Shown here: positions 1 through 11,100 of the stretch, one piece after another
How the letters are laid out: each line of letters opens with the position of its first letter
Position numbering within the stretch: position 1 is the stretch's first letter
DNA from: Daphnia carinata
Taxonomy: Eukaryota; Arthropoda; Branchiopoda; Diplostraca; Daphniidae
DNA length: 64,000 nucleotides
NCBI RefSeq assembly: GCF_022539665.2
Contig: NC_081337.1
Span: 4,936,679 to 5,000,678 of the forward strand
Direction: 5' to 3'
Position numbers and translations under genes: made by a program
Notes under the pieces: generated by a model
Told to the model about the DNA's origin: nothing
The model's database searches: none
What the model saw: only the letters and a program-made list of their open reading frames with translations

Positions 1-3000
1 ATAAACGCAAAGGACAACGATGGATGGAATGCGCTGCATGTTTTGTGTTGTAAAAATTCAAGTCCACATTTAATCGATGCGATTAAACTCTTGATCGAAC
101 TCGGTTTCGACAAAAACGCAAAATCCAACAATGGAGCGAATGCGCTTCATCTTTTGTGTTGTAACAATTCAAGCCCAGATTTAATCGATGCGATTAAACT
201 CTTGATCGAACTCGGCTTCGACAAAAACGCAAAATCCAACTTTGGAGCGAATGCGCTTCATCTTTTGTGTTTGAACAATTCAAGCCCACATTTAATCGAT
301 GCGATTAAACTCTTGATCGAACTCGGCATCGACACAAACGCAAAAAACAACTATGGAGCGAATGCGCTTCATTATTTGTGTCAATGGAATTCAAGCCCAC
401 ATTTAATCGATGCGATTAAACTCTTGATCGAACTCGGCTTCGACAAAAACGCAAAATCCAACTTTGGAGCGAATGCGCTTCATCTTTTGTGTTTTAACAA
501 TTCAAGCCCAGATTTAATCGATGCGATTAAACTCTTGATCGAACTCGGCATCGACAAAAACGCAAAAACCAACGAAGGATCCAATGCACTTCATCTTTTG
601 TGTCGAAACAATTCAAGTCCACATTTCATCGATGCGATTAAACTCTTGATCGAACTCGGCATCGACAAGGACGCAAGGGACAACGATGGATGGAATGCGC
701 TTCATGATTTGTGTCGACACAATTCAAGCCCACATTTAATCGATGCGATTAAACTCTTGGTCGAACTCGGCTTCGATAAAAACGCAAAGGACAAATGGGG
801 ATACAATGCGCTTCATCATTTGTGTTCTAACAATTCAAGTTCACAATTAATGAACGAAATTAATCTCAGGATCGAACTCTTCGATAAAAACGCAAAGGAC
901 AACTATGGATCGAATGCCCTTCATCTTTTGTGTCAAAACAATTCAAGCCCACATTTACTCGATGCGATTAAACTCTTGATCGAAAACGGCATCGACAAGG
1001 ACGCAAAAACCAACGATTGCGCGAATGCGCTTCATCTTTTGTGTCGAAACAATTCAAGCCCACAATTAATCGATGCGATTAAACTCTTGATCAAATTCGG
1101 CATCGACAAGGACGCGAAGAACAACGATGGATGGAATGCGCTTCATTATTTGTGTTCTTACAATTCAAGCCCACATTTAATCAATGCGATTAAACTCTTG
1201 ATCGAACTCGGTTTCGACAAAAACGCAAAATCCAACAATGGAGCGAATGCGCTTCATCTTTTGTGTTGTAACAATTCAAGCCCAGATTTAATCGATGCGA
1301 TTAAACTCTTGATCGAACTCGGCTTCGACAAAAACGCAAAATCCAACTTTGGAGCGAATGCGCTTCATCTTTTGTGTTTGAACAATTCAAGCCCACATTT
1401 AATCGATGCGATTAAACTCTTGATCGAACTCGGCATCGACACAAACGCAAAAAACAACTATGGAGCGAATGCGCTTCATCTTTTGTGTTGTAACAATTCA
1501 AGCCCAGATTTAATCGATGCGATTAAACTCTTGATCGAACTCGGCTTCGACAAAAACGCAAAATCCAACTTTGGAGCGAATGCGCTTCATCTTTTGTGTT
1601 TGAACAATTCAAGCCCACATTTAATCGATGCGATTAAACTCTTGATCGAACTCGGCATCGACACAAACGCAAAAAACAACTATGGAGCGAATGCGCTTCA
1701 TTATTTGTGTCAATGGAATTCAAGCCCACATTTAATCGATGCGATTAAACTCTTGATCGAACTCGGCTTCGACAAAAACGCAAAATCCAACTTTGGAGCG
1801 AATGCGCTTCATCTTTTGTGTTTTAACAATTCAAGCCCAGATTTAATCGATGCGATTAAACTCTTGATCGAACTCGGCATCGACAAAAACGCAAAAACCA
1901 ACGAAGGATCCAATGCACTTCATCTTTTGTGTCGAAACAATTCAAGTCCACATTTCATCGATGCGATTAAACTCTTGATCGAACTCGGCATCGACAAGGA
2001 CGCAAGGGACAACGATGGATGGAATGCGTTTCACCTTTTGTGTCGAAACAATTCAAGCCCACATTTAAACGATGCGATTAAACTCTTGATCAAATTCGGC
2101 ATCGACAAGGACGCGAAGAACAACGATGGATGGAATGCGCTTCATTATTTGTGTTCTTACAATTCAAGCCCACATTTAATCAATGCGATTAAACTCTTGA
2201 TCGAACTCGGCTTCGACAAAAACGCAAAAACCAACAATGGATCGAATGCGTTTCATCTTTTGTGTCGAAACAATTCAAGCCCACATTTAAACGATGCGAT
2301 TAAACTCTTGATCAAATTCGGCATCGACAAGGACGCGAAGAACAACGATGGATGGAATGCGCTTCATTATTTGTGTTCTTACAATTCAAGCCCACATTTA
2401 ATCAATGCGATTAAACTCTTGATCGAACTCGGCTTCGACAAAAACGCAAAAACCAACGATGGAGCGAATGCGTTTCATCTTTTGTGTCAAAATAATTCAA
2501 GCCCACATTTAAACGATGCGATTAAACTCTTGATCAAATTCGGCATCGACAAGGACGCGAAGAACAACGATGGATGGAATGCGCTTCATTATTTGTGTTC
2601 TTACAATTCAAGCCCACATTTAATCAATGCGATTAAACTCTTGATCGAACTCGGCTTCGACAAAAACGCAAAAACCAACAATGGATCGAATGCGTTTCAC
2701 CTTTTGTGTCGAAACAATTCAAGCCCACATTTAAACGATGCGATTAAACTCTTGATCAAATTCGGCATCGACAAGGACGCGAAGAACAACGATGGAGGGA
2801 ATGCGCTTCATTATTTGTGTTGTTACAATTCAAGCCCACATTTAATCAATGCGATTAAACTCTTGATCGAACTCGGCTTCGACAAAAACGCAAAAACCAA
2901 CAATGGATCGAATGCGTTTCACCTTTTGTGTCGAAACAATTCAAGCCCACATTTAAACGATGCGATTAAACTCTTGATCAAATTCGGCATCGACAAGGAC

Positions 3001-5646
3001 GCGAAGAACAACGATGGATGGAATGCGCTTCATTATTTGTGTTCTTACAATTCAAGCCCACATTTAATCAATGCGATTAAACTCTTGATCGAACTCGGCT
3101 TCGACAAAAACGCAAAAACCAACGATGGAGCGAATGCGTTTCATCTTTTGTGTCAAAATAATTCAAGCCCACATTTAAACGATGCGATTAAACTCTTGAT
3201 CGAACTCGGCTTCGACAAAAACGCAAAAACCAACGATGGAGCGAATGCGTTTCATCTTTTGTGTCAAAATAATTCAAGCCCACATTTAAACGATGCGATT
3301 AAACTCTTGATCAAATTCGGCATCGACAAGGACGCAAAGGACAACTATGGACGGAATGCGCTTCATTATTTGTGTTCTTACAATTCAAGCCCACATTTAA
3401 TCAATGCGATTAAACTCTTGATCGAACTCGGCTTCGACAAAAACGCAAAAACCAACAATGGATCGAATGCGTTTCATCTTTTGTGTCGAAACAATTCAAG
3501 CCCACATTTAAACGATGCGATTAAACTCTTGATCAAATTCGGCATCGACAAGGACGCGAAGAACAACGATGGATGGAATGCGCTTCATTATTTGTGTTCT
3601 TACAATTCAAGCCCACATTTAATCAATGCGATTAAACTCTTGATCGAACTCGGCTTCGACAAAAACGCAAAAACCAACAATGGATCGAATGCGTTTCACC
3701 TTTTGTGTCGAAACAATTCAAGCCCACATTTAAACGATGCGATTAAACTCTTGATCAAATTCGGCATCGACAAGGACGCGAAGAACAACGATGGATGGAA
3801 TGCGCTTCATTATTTGTGTTCTTACAATTCAAGCCCACATTTAATCAATGCGATTAAACTCTTGATCGAACTCGGCTTCGACAAAAACGCAAAAACCAAC
3901 GATGGATCGAATGCGTTTCATCTTTTGTGTCGAAACAATTCAAGCCCACATTTAAACGATGCGATTAAACTCTTGATCGAACTCGGCTTCGACAAAAACG
4001 CAAAAACCAACGATGGAGCGAATGCGTTTCATCTTTTGTGTCAAAATAATTCAAGCCCACATTTAAACGATGCGATTAAACTCTTGATCAAATTCGGCAT
4101 CGACAAGGACGCAAAGGACAACTATGGACGGAATGCGCTTCATTATTTGTGTTCTTACAATTCAAGCCCACATTTAATCAATGCGATTAAACTCTTGATC
4201 GAACTCGGCTTCGACAAAAACGCAAAAACCAACAATGGATCGAATGCGTTTCATCTTTTGTGTCGAAACAATTCAAGCCCACATTTAAACGATGCGATTA
4301 AACTCTTGATCAAATTCGGCATCGACAAGGACGCGAAGAACAACGATGGATGGAATGCGCTTCATTATTTGTGTTCTTACAATTCAAGCCCACATTTAAT
4401 CAATGCGATTAAACTCTTGATCGAACTCGGCTTCGACAAAAACGCAAAAACCAACAATGGATCGAATGCGTTTCATCTTTTGTGTCGAAACAATTCAAGC
4501 CCACATTTAAACGATGCGATTAAACTCTTGATCAAATTCGGCATCGACAAGGACGCGAAGAACAACGATGGATGGAATGCGCTTCATTATTTGTGTTCTT
4601 ACAATTCAAGCCCACATTTAATCAATGCGATTAAACTCTTGATCGAACTCGGCTTCGACAAAAACGCAAAAACCAACGATGGAGCGAATGCGTTTCATCT
4701 TTTGTGTCAAAATAATTCAAGCCCACATTTAAACGATGCGATTAAACTCTTGATCAAATTCGGCATCGACAAGGACGCGAAGAACAACGATGGATGGAAT
4801 GCGCTTCATTATTTGTGTTCTTACAATTCAAGCCCACATTTAATCAATGCGATTAAACTCTTGATCGAACTCGGCTTCGACAAAAACGCAAAAACCAACA
4901 ATGGATCGAATGCGTTTCACCTTTTGTGTCGAAACAATTCAAGCCCACATTTAAACGATGCGATTAAACTCTTGATCAAATTCGGCATCGACAAGGACGC
5001 GAAGAACAACGATGGAGGGAATGCGCTTCATTATTTGTGTTGTTACAATTCAAGCCCACATTTAATCAATGCGATTAAACTCTTGATCGAACTCGGCTTC
5101 GACAAAAACGCAAAAACCAACAATGGATCGAATGCGTTTCACCTTTTGTGTCGAAACAATTCAAGCCCACATTTAAACGATGCGATTAAACTCTTGATCA
5201 AATTCGGCATCGACAAGGACGCGAAGAACAACGATGGATGGAATGCGCTTCATTATTTGTGTTCTTACAATTCAAGCCCACATTTAATCAATGCGATTAA
5301 ACTCTTGATCGAACTCGGCTTCGACAAAAACGCAAAAACCAACAATGGATCGAATGCGTTTCACCTTTTGTGTCGAAACAATTCAAGCCCACATTTAAAC
5401 GATGCGATTAAACTCTTGATCAAATTCGGCATCGACAAGGACGCGAAGAACAACGATGGATGGAATGCGCTTCATTATTTGTGTTCTTACAATTCAAGCC
5501 CACATTTAATCAATGCGATTAAACTCTTGATCGAACTCGGCTTCGACAAAAACGCAAAAACCAACGATGGAGCGAATGCGTTTCATCTTTTGTGTCAAAA
5601 TAATTCAAGCCCACATTTAAACGATGCGATTAAACTCTTGATCTAA
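1..5646 (+). CDS. Giant ankyrin-repeat protein, 5'-partial, ending at a premature stop
   Basis: The frame is open from base 1, so the true start lies left of the window. It encodes about 50 tandem 37-residue units of the form G-x-N-A-L-H-x-L-C-x-x-N-S-S-P-x-L-I-x-A-I-K-L-L-I-E-L-G-x-D-x-N-A-K-x-N. The A-L-H, K-L-L and G-x-D signatures match the ankyrin helix-turn-helix repeat (usually 33 residues); here four extra residues (around N-S-S-P) lengthen the first helix region. Ankyrin arrays are protein-binding scaffolds, and nothing here shows the partner. Units are nearly identical in DNA as well as protein, and many alternate as a 222-bp dimer (a Y-L-C-S-Y-N-S-S-P unit followed by an F-H-L-L-C unit). 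One unit near 880 lacks a residue. The TAA at 5644-5646 replaces the AAA found at the same place in sister units, so this end is probably not the original one. No signal peptide or membrane segment is visible. Confidence is high for the repeat type and low for an intact function. Confidence 0.85.
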   Translation: MNAKDNDGWNALHVLCCKNSSPHLIDAIKLLIELGFDKNAKSNNGANALHLLCCNNSSPDLIDAIKLLIELGFDKNAKSNFGANALHLLCLNNSSPHLIDAIKLLIELGIDTNAKNNYGANALHYLCQWNSSPHLIDAIKLLIELGFDKNAKSNFGANALHLLCFNNSSPDLIDAIKLLIELGIDKNAKTNEGSNALHLLCRNNSSPHFIDAIKLLIELGIDKDARDNDGWNALHDLCRHNSSPHLIDAIKLLVELGFDKNAKDKWGYNALHHLCSNNSSSQLMNEINLRIELFDKNAKDNYGSNALHLLCQNNSSPHLLDAIKLLIENGIDKDAKTNDCANALHLLCRNNSSPQLIDAIKLLIKFGIDKDAKNNDGWNALHYLCSYNSSPHLINAIKLLIELGFDKNAKSNNGANALHLLCCNNSSPDLIDAIKLLIELGFDKNAKSNFGANALHLLCLNNSSPHLIDAIKLLIELGIDTNAKNNYGANALHLLCCNNSSPDLIDAIKLLIELGFDKNAKSNFGANALHLLCLNNSSPHLIDAIKLLIELGIDTNAKNNYGANALHYLCQWNSSPHLIDAIKLLIELGFDKNAKSNFGANALHLLCFNNSSPDLIDAIKLLIELGIDKNAKTNEGSNALHLLCRNNSSPHFIDAIKLLIELGIDKDARDNDGWNAFHLLCRNNSSPHLNDAIKLLIKFGIDKDAKNNDGWNALHYLCSYNSSPHLINAIKLLIELGFDKNAKTNNGSNAFHLLCRNNSSPHLNDAIKLLIKFGIDKDAKNNDGWNALHYLCSYNSSPHLINAIKLLIELGFDKNAKTNDGANAFHLLCQNNSSPHLNDAIKLLIKFGIDKDAKNNDGWNALHYLCSYNSSPHLINAIKLLIELGFDKNAKTNNGSNAFHLLCRNNSSPHLNDAIKLLIKFGIDKDAKNNDGGNALHYLCCYNSSPHLINAIKLLIELGFDKNAKTNNGSNAFHLLCRNNSSPHLNDAIKLLIKFGIDKDAKNNDGWNALHYLCSYNSSPHLINAIKLLIELGFDKNAKTNDGANAFHLLCQNNSSPHLNDAIKLLIELGFDKNAKTNDGANAFHLLCQNNSSPHLNDAIKLLIKFGIDKDAKDNYGRNALHYLCSYNSSPHLINAIKLLIELGFDKNAKTNNGSNAFHLLCRNNSSPHLNDAIKLLIKFGIDKDAKNNDGWNALHYLCSYNSSPHLINAIKLLIELGFDKNAKTNNGSNAFHLLCRNNSSPHLNDAIKLLIKFGIDKDAKNNDGWNALHYLCSYNSSPHLINAIKLLIELGFDKNAKTNDGSNAFHLLCRNNSSPHLNDAIKLLIELGFDKNAKTNDGANAFHLLCQNNSSPHLNDAIKLLIKFGIDKDAKDNYGRNALHYLCSYNSSPHLINAIKLLIELGFDKNAKTNNGSNAFHLLCRNNSSPHLNDAIKLLIKFGIDKDAKNNDGWNALHYLCSYNSSPHLINAIKLLIELGFDKNAKTNNGSNAFHLLCRNNSSPHLNDAIKLLIKFGIDKDAKNNDGWNALHYLCSYNSSPHLINAIKLLIELGFDKNAKTNDGANAFHLLCQNNSSPHLNDAIKLLIKFGIDKDAKNNDGWNALHYLCSYNSSPHLINAIKLLIELGFDKNAKTNNGSNAFHLLCRNNSSPHLNDAIKLLIKFGIDKDAKNNDGGNALHYLCCYNSSPHLINAIKLLIELGFDKNAKTNNGSNAFHLLCRNNSSPHLNDAIKLLIKFGIDKDAKNNDGWNALHYLCSYNSSPHLINAIKLLIELGFDKNAKTNNGSNAFHLLCRNNSSPHLNDAIKLLIKFGIDKDAKNNDGWNALHYLCSYNSSPHLINAIKLLIELGFDKNAKTNDGANAFHLLCQNNSSPHLNDAIKLLI

Positions 5647-5815
5647 TTCGGCATCGACAAGGACGCAAAGGACAACTATGGATGGAATGCGCTTCATCGC
5701 TTGTGTAAATACAGTTCAAGCCCACACTTAATCGATGCGATTAAACTCTTGATCGAACTCGGTATTGACAAAAACGCAAAAACCATCCCCTTCTTTGGAT
5801 GGAATGCATACGATC
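1..5815 (+). repeat. 111-bp coding tandem array (about 52 units) with higher-order structure
   Basis: The basic period is 111 bp (for example, the same GCGATTAAACTC string recurs at 79 and 190). Larger blocks are duplicated. 118-695 recurs from about 1225 to 2024, with an offset of 1107 bp that becomes 1329 bp after an inserted 222-bp dimer. 3241-3360 recurs 777 bp later (7 units). 2451-3120 recurs exactly 2220 bp later (20 units). The pattern is that of unequal exchange within the array. Confidence 0.9.
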
Positions 5816-5874
5816 TGAGTCGGCGCAATACAAATCTTACAAACTGCAACCTGTACGAAATCTTTAAAACCTGA
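5647..5874 (+). pseudogene. In-frame continuation of the ankyrin frame beyond the premature stop
   Basis: After the TAA the same frame continues without interruption for 75 codons and ends at TGA 5872-5874. It completes the interrupted unit, adds one full ankyrin unit and ends with a divergent unit (G-W-N-A-Y-D-L-S) and a short non-repeat tail ending in Y-E-I-F-K-T. The divergent last unit looks like a C-terminal capping repeat, so this was very likely the original protein end. One A-to-T change at 5644 separates it from the main frame. It could be a true nonsense mutation, a polymorphism or an assembly error. Confidence 0.75.
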
Positions 5875-7384
5875 TGAGGTGAATTTTCGGAGATATTATT
5901 TATGGCATTTACAAGGATGTCAAGGTTGTTTGAAAAGTCACAAAACGCGCTACGTTGCAATAAATGATATTCTCAGCAAAACACAGCTAACTACATAAAT
6001 TGATCAATCGCAAAGAGTATTTATTTCGAACTGTAATGTCAACGCATGTAAGTTAAATAAATTAACACTCGAAAAAAAATAAGGTACTGGTCGATGGACT
6101 ACCTCACAAAGTAAGGCGCATCACATCAGCTAGAATCTGATTAAGGCGAAAGTTATAACCTAAGTGAATGGACGTGTTTGAGGAGACGTAACGAAAAATT
6201 GATCCCTTTCTTTTAGTAATTACGTCTTTGATAAGGAAATAACTAGCTGTTTTTGTCCTCTCCTATCATTGCAACCACGATAGAAATATTTTTGTTTTGT
6301 ACAATTAAATGGAATCGTCAAACGTAAGCATTAAACTGTCTAACTTGTCTGCGCAAAACCCTTATTGAAAACCACAGATTCCGCACAACACCATTTGAGT
6401 AGCCTAATTTATTTTCTCTTGAAATATCAACTAAAGCAAATCGTTGCCAGCGTCAAGTGAGTATTAACTGCTAGACGTGCTTGATTGTGGAGGGTAATGA
6501 AAAGGACTCTATAGATGATAGATCTGTGCTTTGTCACCATTGAATAAGCCTTCACTTAAACAATTTGTTTGTAAAATTCCGAGAAAAACGAACACAAATA
6601 AAAAAAGACAATGTGATACCTCATACAATCTAACGTGCAAGCACAGCTCTAAAACTTTGTAAAATGTAAAACCCCAATAGGAAAACTAACCTGGAAATGC
6701 TCCACACAGTCTTTGTCGAATGACAGCAATCTGCTAGACACCACACACATTTGAGAAGTAGTGCAACGTGGTCACCAATGAGCTGGTTTGTTATTCATCG
6801 TAAGCTGACGTGTAAGCAGTCAACCATTGATGGCCAATCAGCTTTTCGTGTGATGTTTCCAACATTTTAAACCGTTGGCCAGGTTCAATCTCTTCAAGTT
6901 TTAAAACCAAGTTTGCCCGTTTCATCACCAGGACTCATTACGTTCAGCAACAAACTATGCAAAAGCAAAATAAACTTATTAAAATCAATGCTTAGTGAAA
7001 AAGAACCGTATTATAAACATTCAGCTCAATACTAGAGGCTAACAAATTATTTGCAGGTGATTGCTTAGATGCAACTGTTTTTACGACAGAAATGTTTTTT
7101 TACCTAAACAAATTTAAGTCAGTAGCTGTATGACAAATGAACCAATCTGCTTCTACAAATTGCAAAGAAAAAGAAAAGGTGACAACGCTCTCACATACTG
7201 ACGAAGAAGCAAAGGGAAAAGGTACATGTTCATAGGACAAAAACTCACCAGAACCACCATACTAAAGACTAACACTAAAGCAAGAACTATGGCAATCCGT
7301 TTTACCCAAAATAAAAATAAAAAATATTGGCCTTCTTTTCTGCTTTACTGCTATCGCCATCTAACGGTCACGTTTCTAGTTAAG
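5875..7384. other. Intergenic, no gene seen
   Basis: AT-rich sequence following the ankyrin frame. No open frame with recognisable protein similarity and no tandem repeat is visible. AATAAA-like strings near 5960 and 6055 could serve as polyadenylation signals for the ankyrin gene. Confidence 0.5.
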
Positions 7385-8130
7385 TCTGTTAAAAATTTTT
7401 AAGCCCGACTCAAATAAGCCCGACTAAATAAACCCGACTTTCTTTTTTTACGGTTAATTCAAAAACTAGAGCTACATGGTTTCGATGCAGAATTGAACGG
7501 GCATCACGAATATGAGAGTTGTTTTCTCGGGGGACTCATAGTTTTTGAATAAAACGTAAAAAACGGTGAAGTTGGGTCTAAAAAAATAAGCCCGACTAAA
7601 AAAATAAGCCCGACTTTATCTTTAAATGACGATTATTTCAAAAACGGCTTGCATGACACAAAAACAAATGGCTTTTTCTGAATCAGAGTTCAAATTAGGT
7701 TATACTGTGTGATTTTCTTCGCATTCCGAAAGATTTCGATTTTTTCCGATTTTGACAAAAGTGGGAAGGCCTTCTCACTTTTTCAGTTTTGGCAAAATTT
7801 TAGATTTCGCTTTAAATACATGGTTTCGATGCAGAATTGAACGGGCATCACGAATATGAGGGTTGTTTTCTCGGGGAACTCATAGTTTTTGAATAAAACG
7901 ATAAAAGTTGGGTTAAAAAAAGGCGATGCAAAGTGCTGTCACGTACTGGCGCGCTAGTTTTCATTGCCATGCAGCACAAATAATCGATCTATTTAAAAAA
8001 CGGTTGACTTAATGAAAAAAATAACAATTTTCCCGGAATCAGTATTCAACTTTGAGTATATCCTGTGATATTCGACCAATTCCATTGACTGTCAGTTTTT
8101 GCAGGTTTTTGAGGTAAAATTCCCATGTCA
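7385..8130. repeat. Dispersed non-coding repeat family with AAATAAGCCCGAC motifs
   Basis: Several AAATAAGCCCGAC-type strings occur at 7400-7445 and 7590-7620. A segment of about 84 bp beginning TACATGGTTTCGATGCAG occurs twice, at about 7473 and 7817. The part from 7930 to 8130, starting with the GTACTGGCGCGC string and running through AAAACGGTTGA, recurs in diverged form at 31.63-31.88 kb and 53.37-53.63 kb, where AAGCCCGAC motifs also precede it. This is therefore an interspersed repeat family of unknown class, probably non-autonomous. Confidence 0.6.
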
Positions 8131-11100
8131 ATGTATTAGTAGACGTAGACAGCAGGAAGTAATCTTGTCCTCGTGCTCACTTGGTGGGTGTCCGGAAGGA
8201 AATGAAAGCTTCTTTTTCCGTTTGAAATCTATACAGAACCCAGTGAATTTGGACAAAATTTTTTATATAGCCATGAGGACCTTTGCAAGCTGTTTGATAT
8301 CACACGGAAGTCCTAAACCAACAGCAGCAAGGGGCCCTTCACTAACTGTTACAAATCAAACGATATACGATGGTCGTTCATCGACTTCCTTTCTTTATTT
8401 CTGGTATAGACCTCGCAATGGTGGCCAATTCGTCAGCGCCATTTCCTTTCCTCGTTCGATTTCGAATTGTTATGTATAGGACGTGTGTTATTGTTATCGA
8501 ATGTGTTGCGTCATAGGAAACGACGAAAAATTGGCGCTGGGAGGTCCAACGGCCCACCGGGTATCCTCTTGTTCCCTACACCATTGCGGCCTTGTCCTTT
8601 CGATAACACATCGATTCATCAATCAATTGTGTATCAATAGCCATTCACTCCTGCAAACAGGTAACGTCCCAACAAATGCTCAGAGCAATATAACGTCCGT
8701 TGGCTGGCCCATCCTGTATCTCTGCAATATAAATGTAGAAATTAGATAAACTTAATTGCAAGTAGATTATTTGAATCTATCATTTACCTGCCCTGTCTGC
8801 ACTATTTTACAGTTTTGATACCTCGAAATAAGTCCCACGAAGAATGGGAAAACAGATAATAAAGGATAAACTACTGCACATGTCCATATTTCCCATATAT
8901 AAACGGCTGCAAAGAATGGTATAGCGAAGAGTTGAAAGGGGAAATTCGTGATGGGTGGTTTTTATATCCACAGAGGATCGTCATGGCAAGGTGAGCACGT
9001 CTATTCTAAACAACAAGCAAGAGTTTCATTGAATGCAAGAAGGCCCATTCTTCAAAAATGGCTGATGTAGTTTGTGGCTGCTACACTCGCGGGGGCCAAA
9101 AGAGTCAAGATGGAGGAGAGATGATCCCCTACCGAGCCTCTTGACACGATCACGCTCACAAACGCAGCAAACAGAGGTGGGTGCTCTTATATTATCTTTG
9201 CTGCCTCTATTGTCGTTGACAACCACAAAAGTTGGATCCTTTTCAACCCCACTGCTGCTGTCACACCTCTTGAAAAAACTTCTATTATTTCCGCCCAGCT
9301 TCAAAATTCTCTCACAGGCTCTTGTCCCTTTTGCCTTTTATTCATTGTCACCCAAACAATTCATAATGCTGGCCCACTTGAGTTATCACAGGACATTTTT
9401 TTTCCAAGTTGCTGCTGTGTGTATTGATATATTTATGCACATGGACCTATAGGAGGTCCCGGCTGGCTTATTGATTGTTTGATTATTGTGGATATGATTT
9501 AAACAGCAGAGACCCACCGCTATGAGAGTATCTGGCTTTCTGTCCCACTTAAATGTCTTGGGCCTGGCTTATACTTGACCAGTTATACATACGGCAGCAT
9601 CTGTACGAGGATTTTAAGCTGTTTAATCGAAGTATTTTAATTCAGCTTAATTAAGCATTTTAATTCATGGTTCTCCGTGTGCCTGAACAAGATTTGTCCA
9701 AACTCTGTTGTCAAACAATAAAAGGAGTATAAGCAGCCCGGACATGTACATTCTTGCCCATTTGCTTCGCTTTATGATGGAGCTTTATTATATCTATACG
9801 TAGGCCTTGTGCTTCTACTGCAGGAAAAATGGGCAGACTTATCTTGGCGCCTTCGATGCTGATGAGAATTGCCGCTTCTATTGACGGGGCTCGAGCCTGT
9901 GGACGGATGTCGGAGGTATGTCAACCCCTTTCTTTTTTCCTGAAGTTTTTAAGTTGTGCGTTAGGGCCCAAGAGAGACCTCACTTGGTAATAAAAATCCC
10001 AATAGCGCATCAGCTTTTCACCAGATCAGCCCCGAAAGCAATTTGATCATATATACATCGTCGACACAGACTATAAAAGCTCTAGATCCCTACCGATGTG
10101 GGCAATATAAATGGACGATGCCCAGTTTAGGCCTATAGAATATAGGTCTCATCTCGAGAGCACTATTTACTACCTACGTATTATGGATTCATATTTACTA
10201 TGTGTCGCGTTCACTTGGCGTGTCATACAGCTGAGCTCAAGGTCTTGCCAGTTGATTATGCCGAGCTTATTTGGGTTGTATCCATTTATAAGCCCTATAT
10301 ACAGATGAGATAGGCCTGCTAAAAGAAATGATTTACAATGTTAGGATGTGAGAACAGCGCACAGGACGTCACACCGAAATATAAATTGATTGACCAGGTA
10401 ATTTACTTTGGCTTGTGTTTCTCGTGTTGTGCTACCCATTTATAAACAAGTTCCGGTGAATATAAATCGAAATTGTTCCACAAAAGGTTAGTTTACAAGA
10501 TAATACATAAATATGATAATTGCAATATCTGTAAGCATTAGTTGCTTCATAATACGAGTTGAATCAATTAAATTAAAATTTCTTACCGTGTTATGTCGCA
10601 CTGAATTTGAATAAAACACTATCGGAGCACGGCCTGGATAAAGATGCGCTTTTACGTTGCGCTGCCATCCCTTTTTCCCATAAAGGCTATTTTTTTTTCT
10701 TAAATAATAATAATAAATAAATAAATAATAGGGCGACGACGCGGCACTTTTTATTCGTCGTCGGCTATTGGATGAAATCAACCAACCGAAATCAAACGCT
10801 GGTGTCTATTGTTATGCATCTACCCCTCTGTCCTTTGGTTTTTTTCTCGTTTGTTCTCGTACACCCATTCAGCAGCGTCGCTACACGTCCGCTCGGAACT
10901 GTAGACAAACACAAATGGAAGGGGAGGCCATCGCGGGGTGGGGCCTGCTGCGTATACATCCACCAGATTTCAAATGTATTTTGCTGTTTCAGAAATATTT
11001 TTTGAGGGTCTGCAACGATAGTTGGTCTGGTTACAAAAGATGCGTACCATCCATAAATAAAACACAAAAATTTTAGATTTATTATGGGCCTACAATTATA

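Noticed and set aside
1-5646. Regular 111-bp repeats as a CRISPR-like or satellite array
   Set aside because: The period is a multiple of three, the frame is open throughout, and the translation is an ankyrin pattern; the organism has spliced genes.
8099-9452. Open frames of 88-126 codons on both strands
   Set aside because: They overlap one another on opposite strands, show no domain and have low-complexity composition; no splice support.
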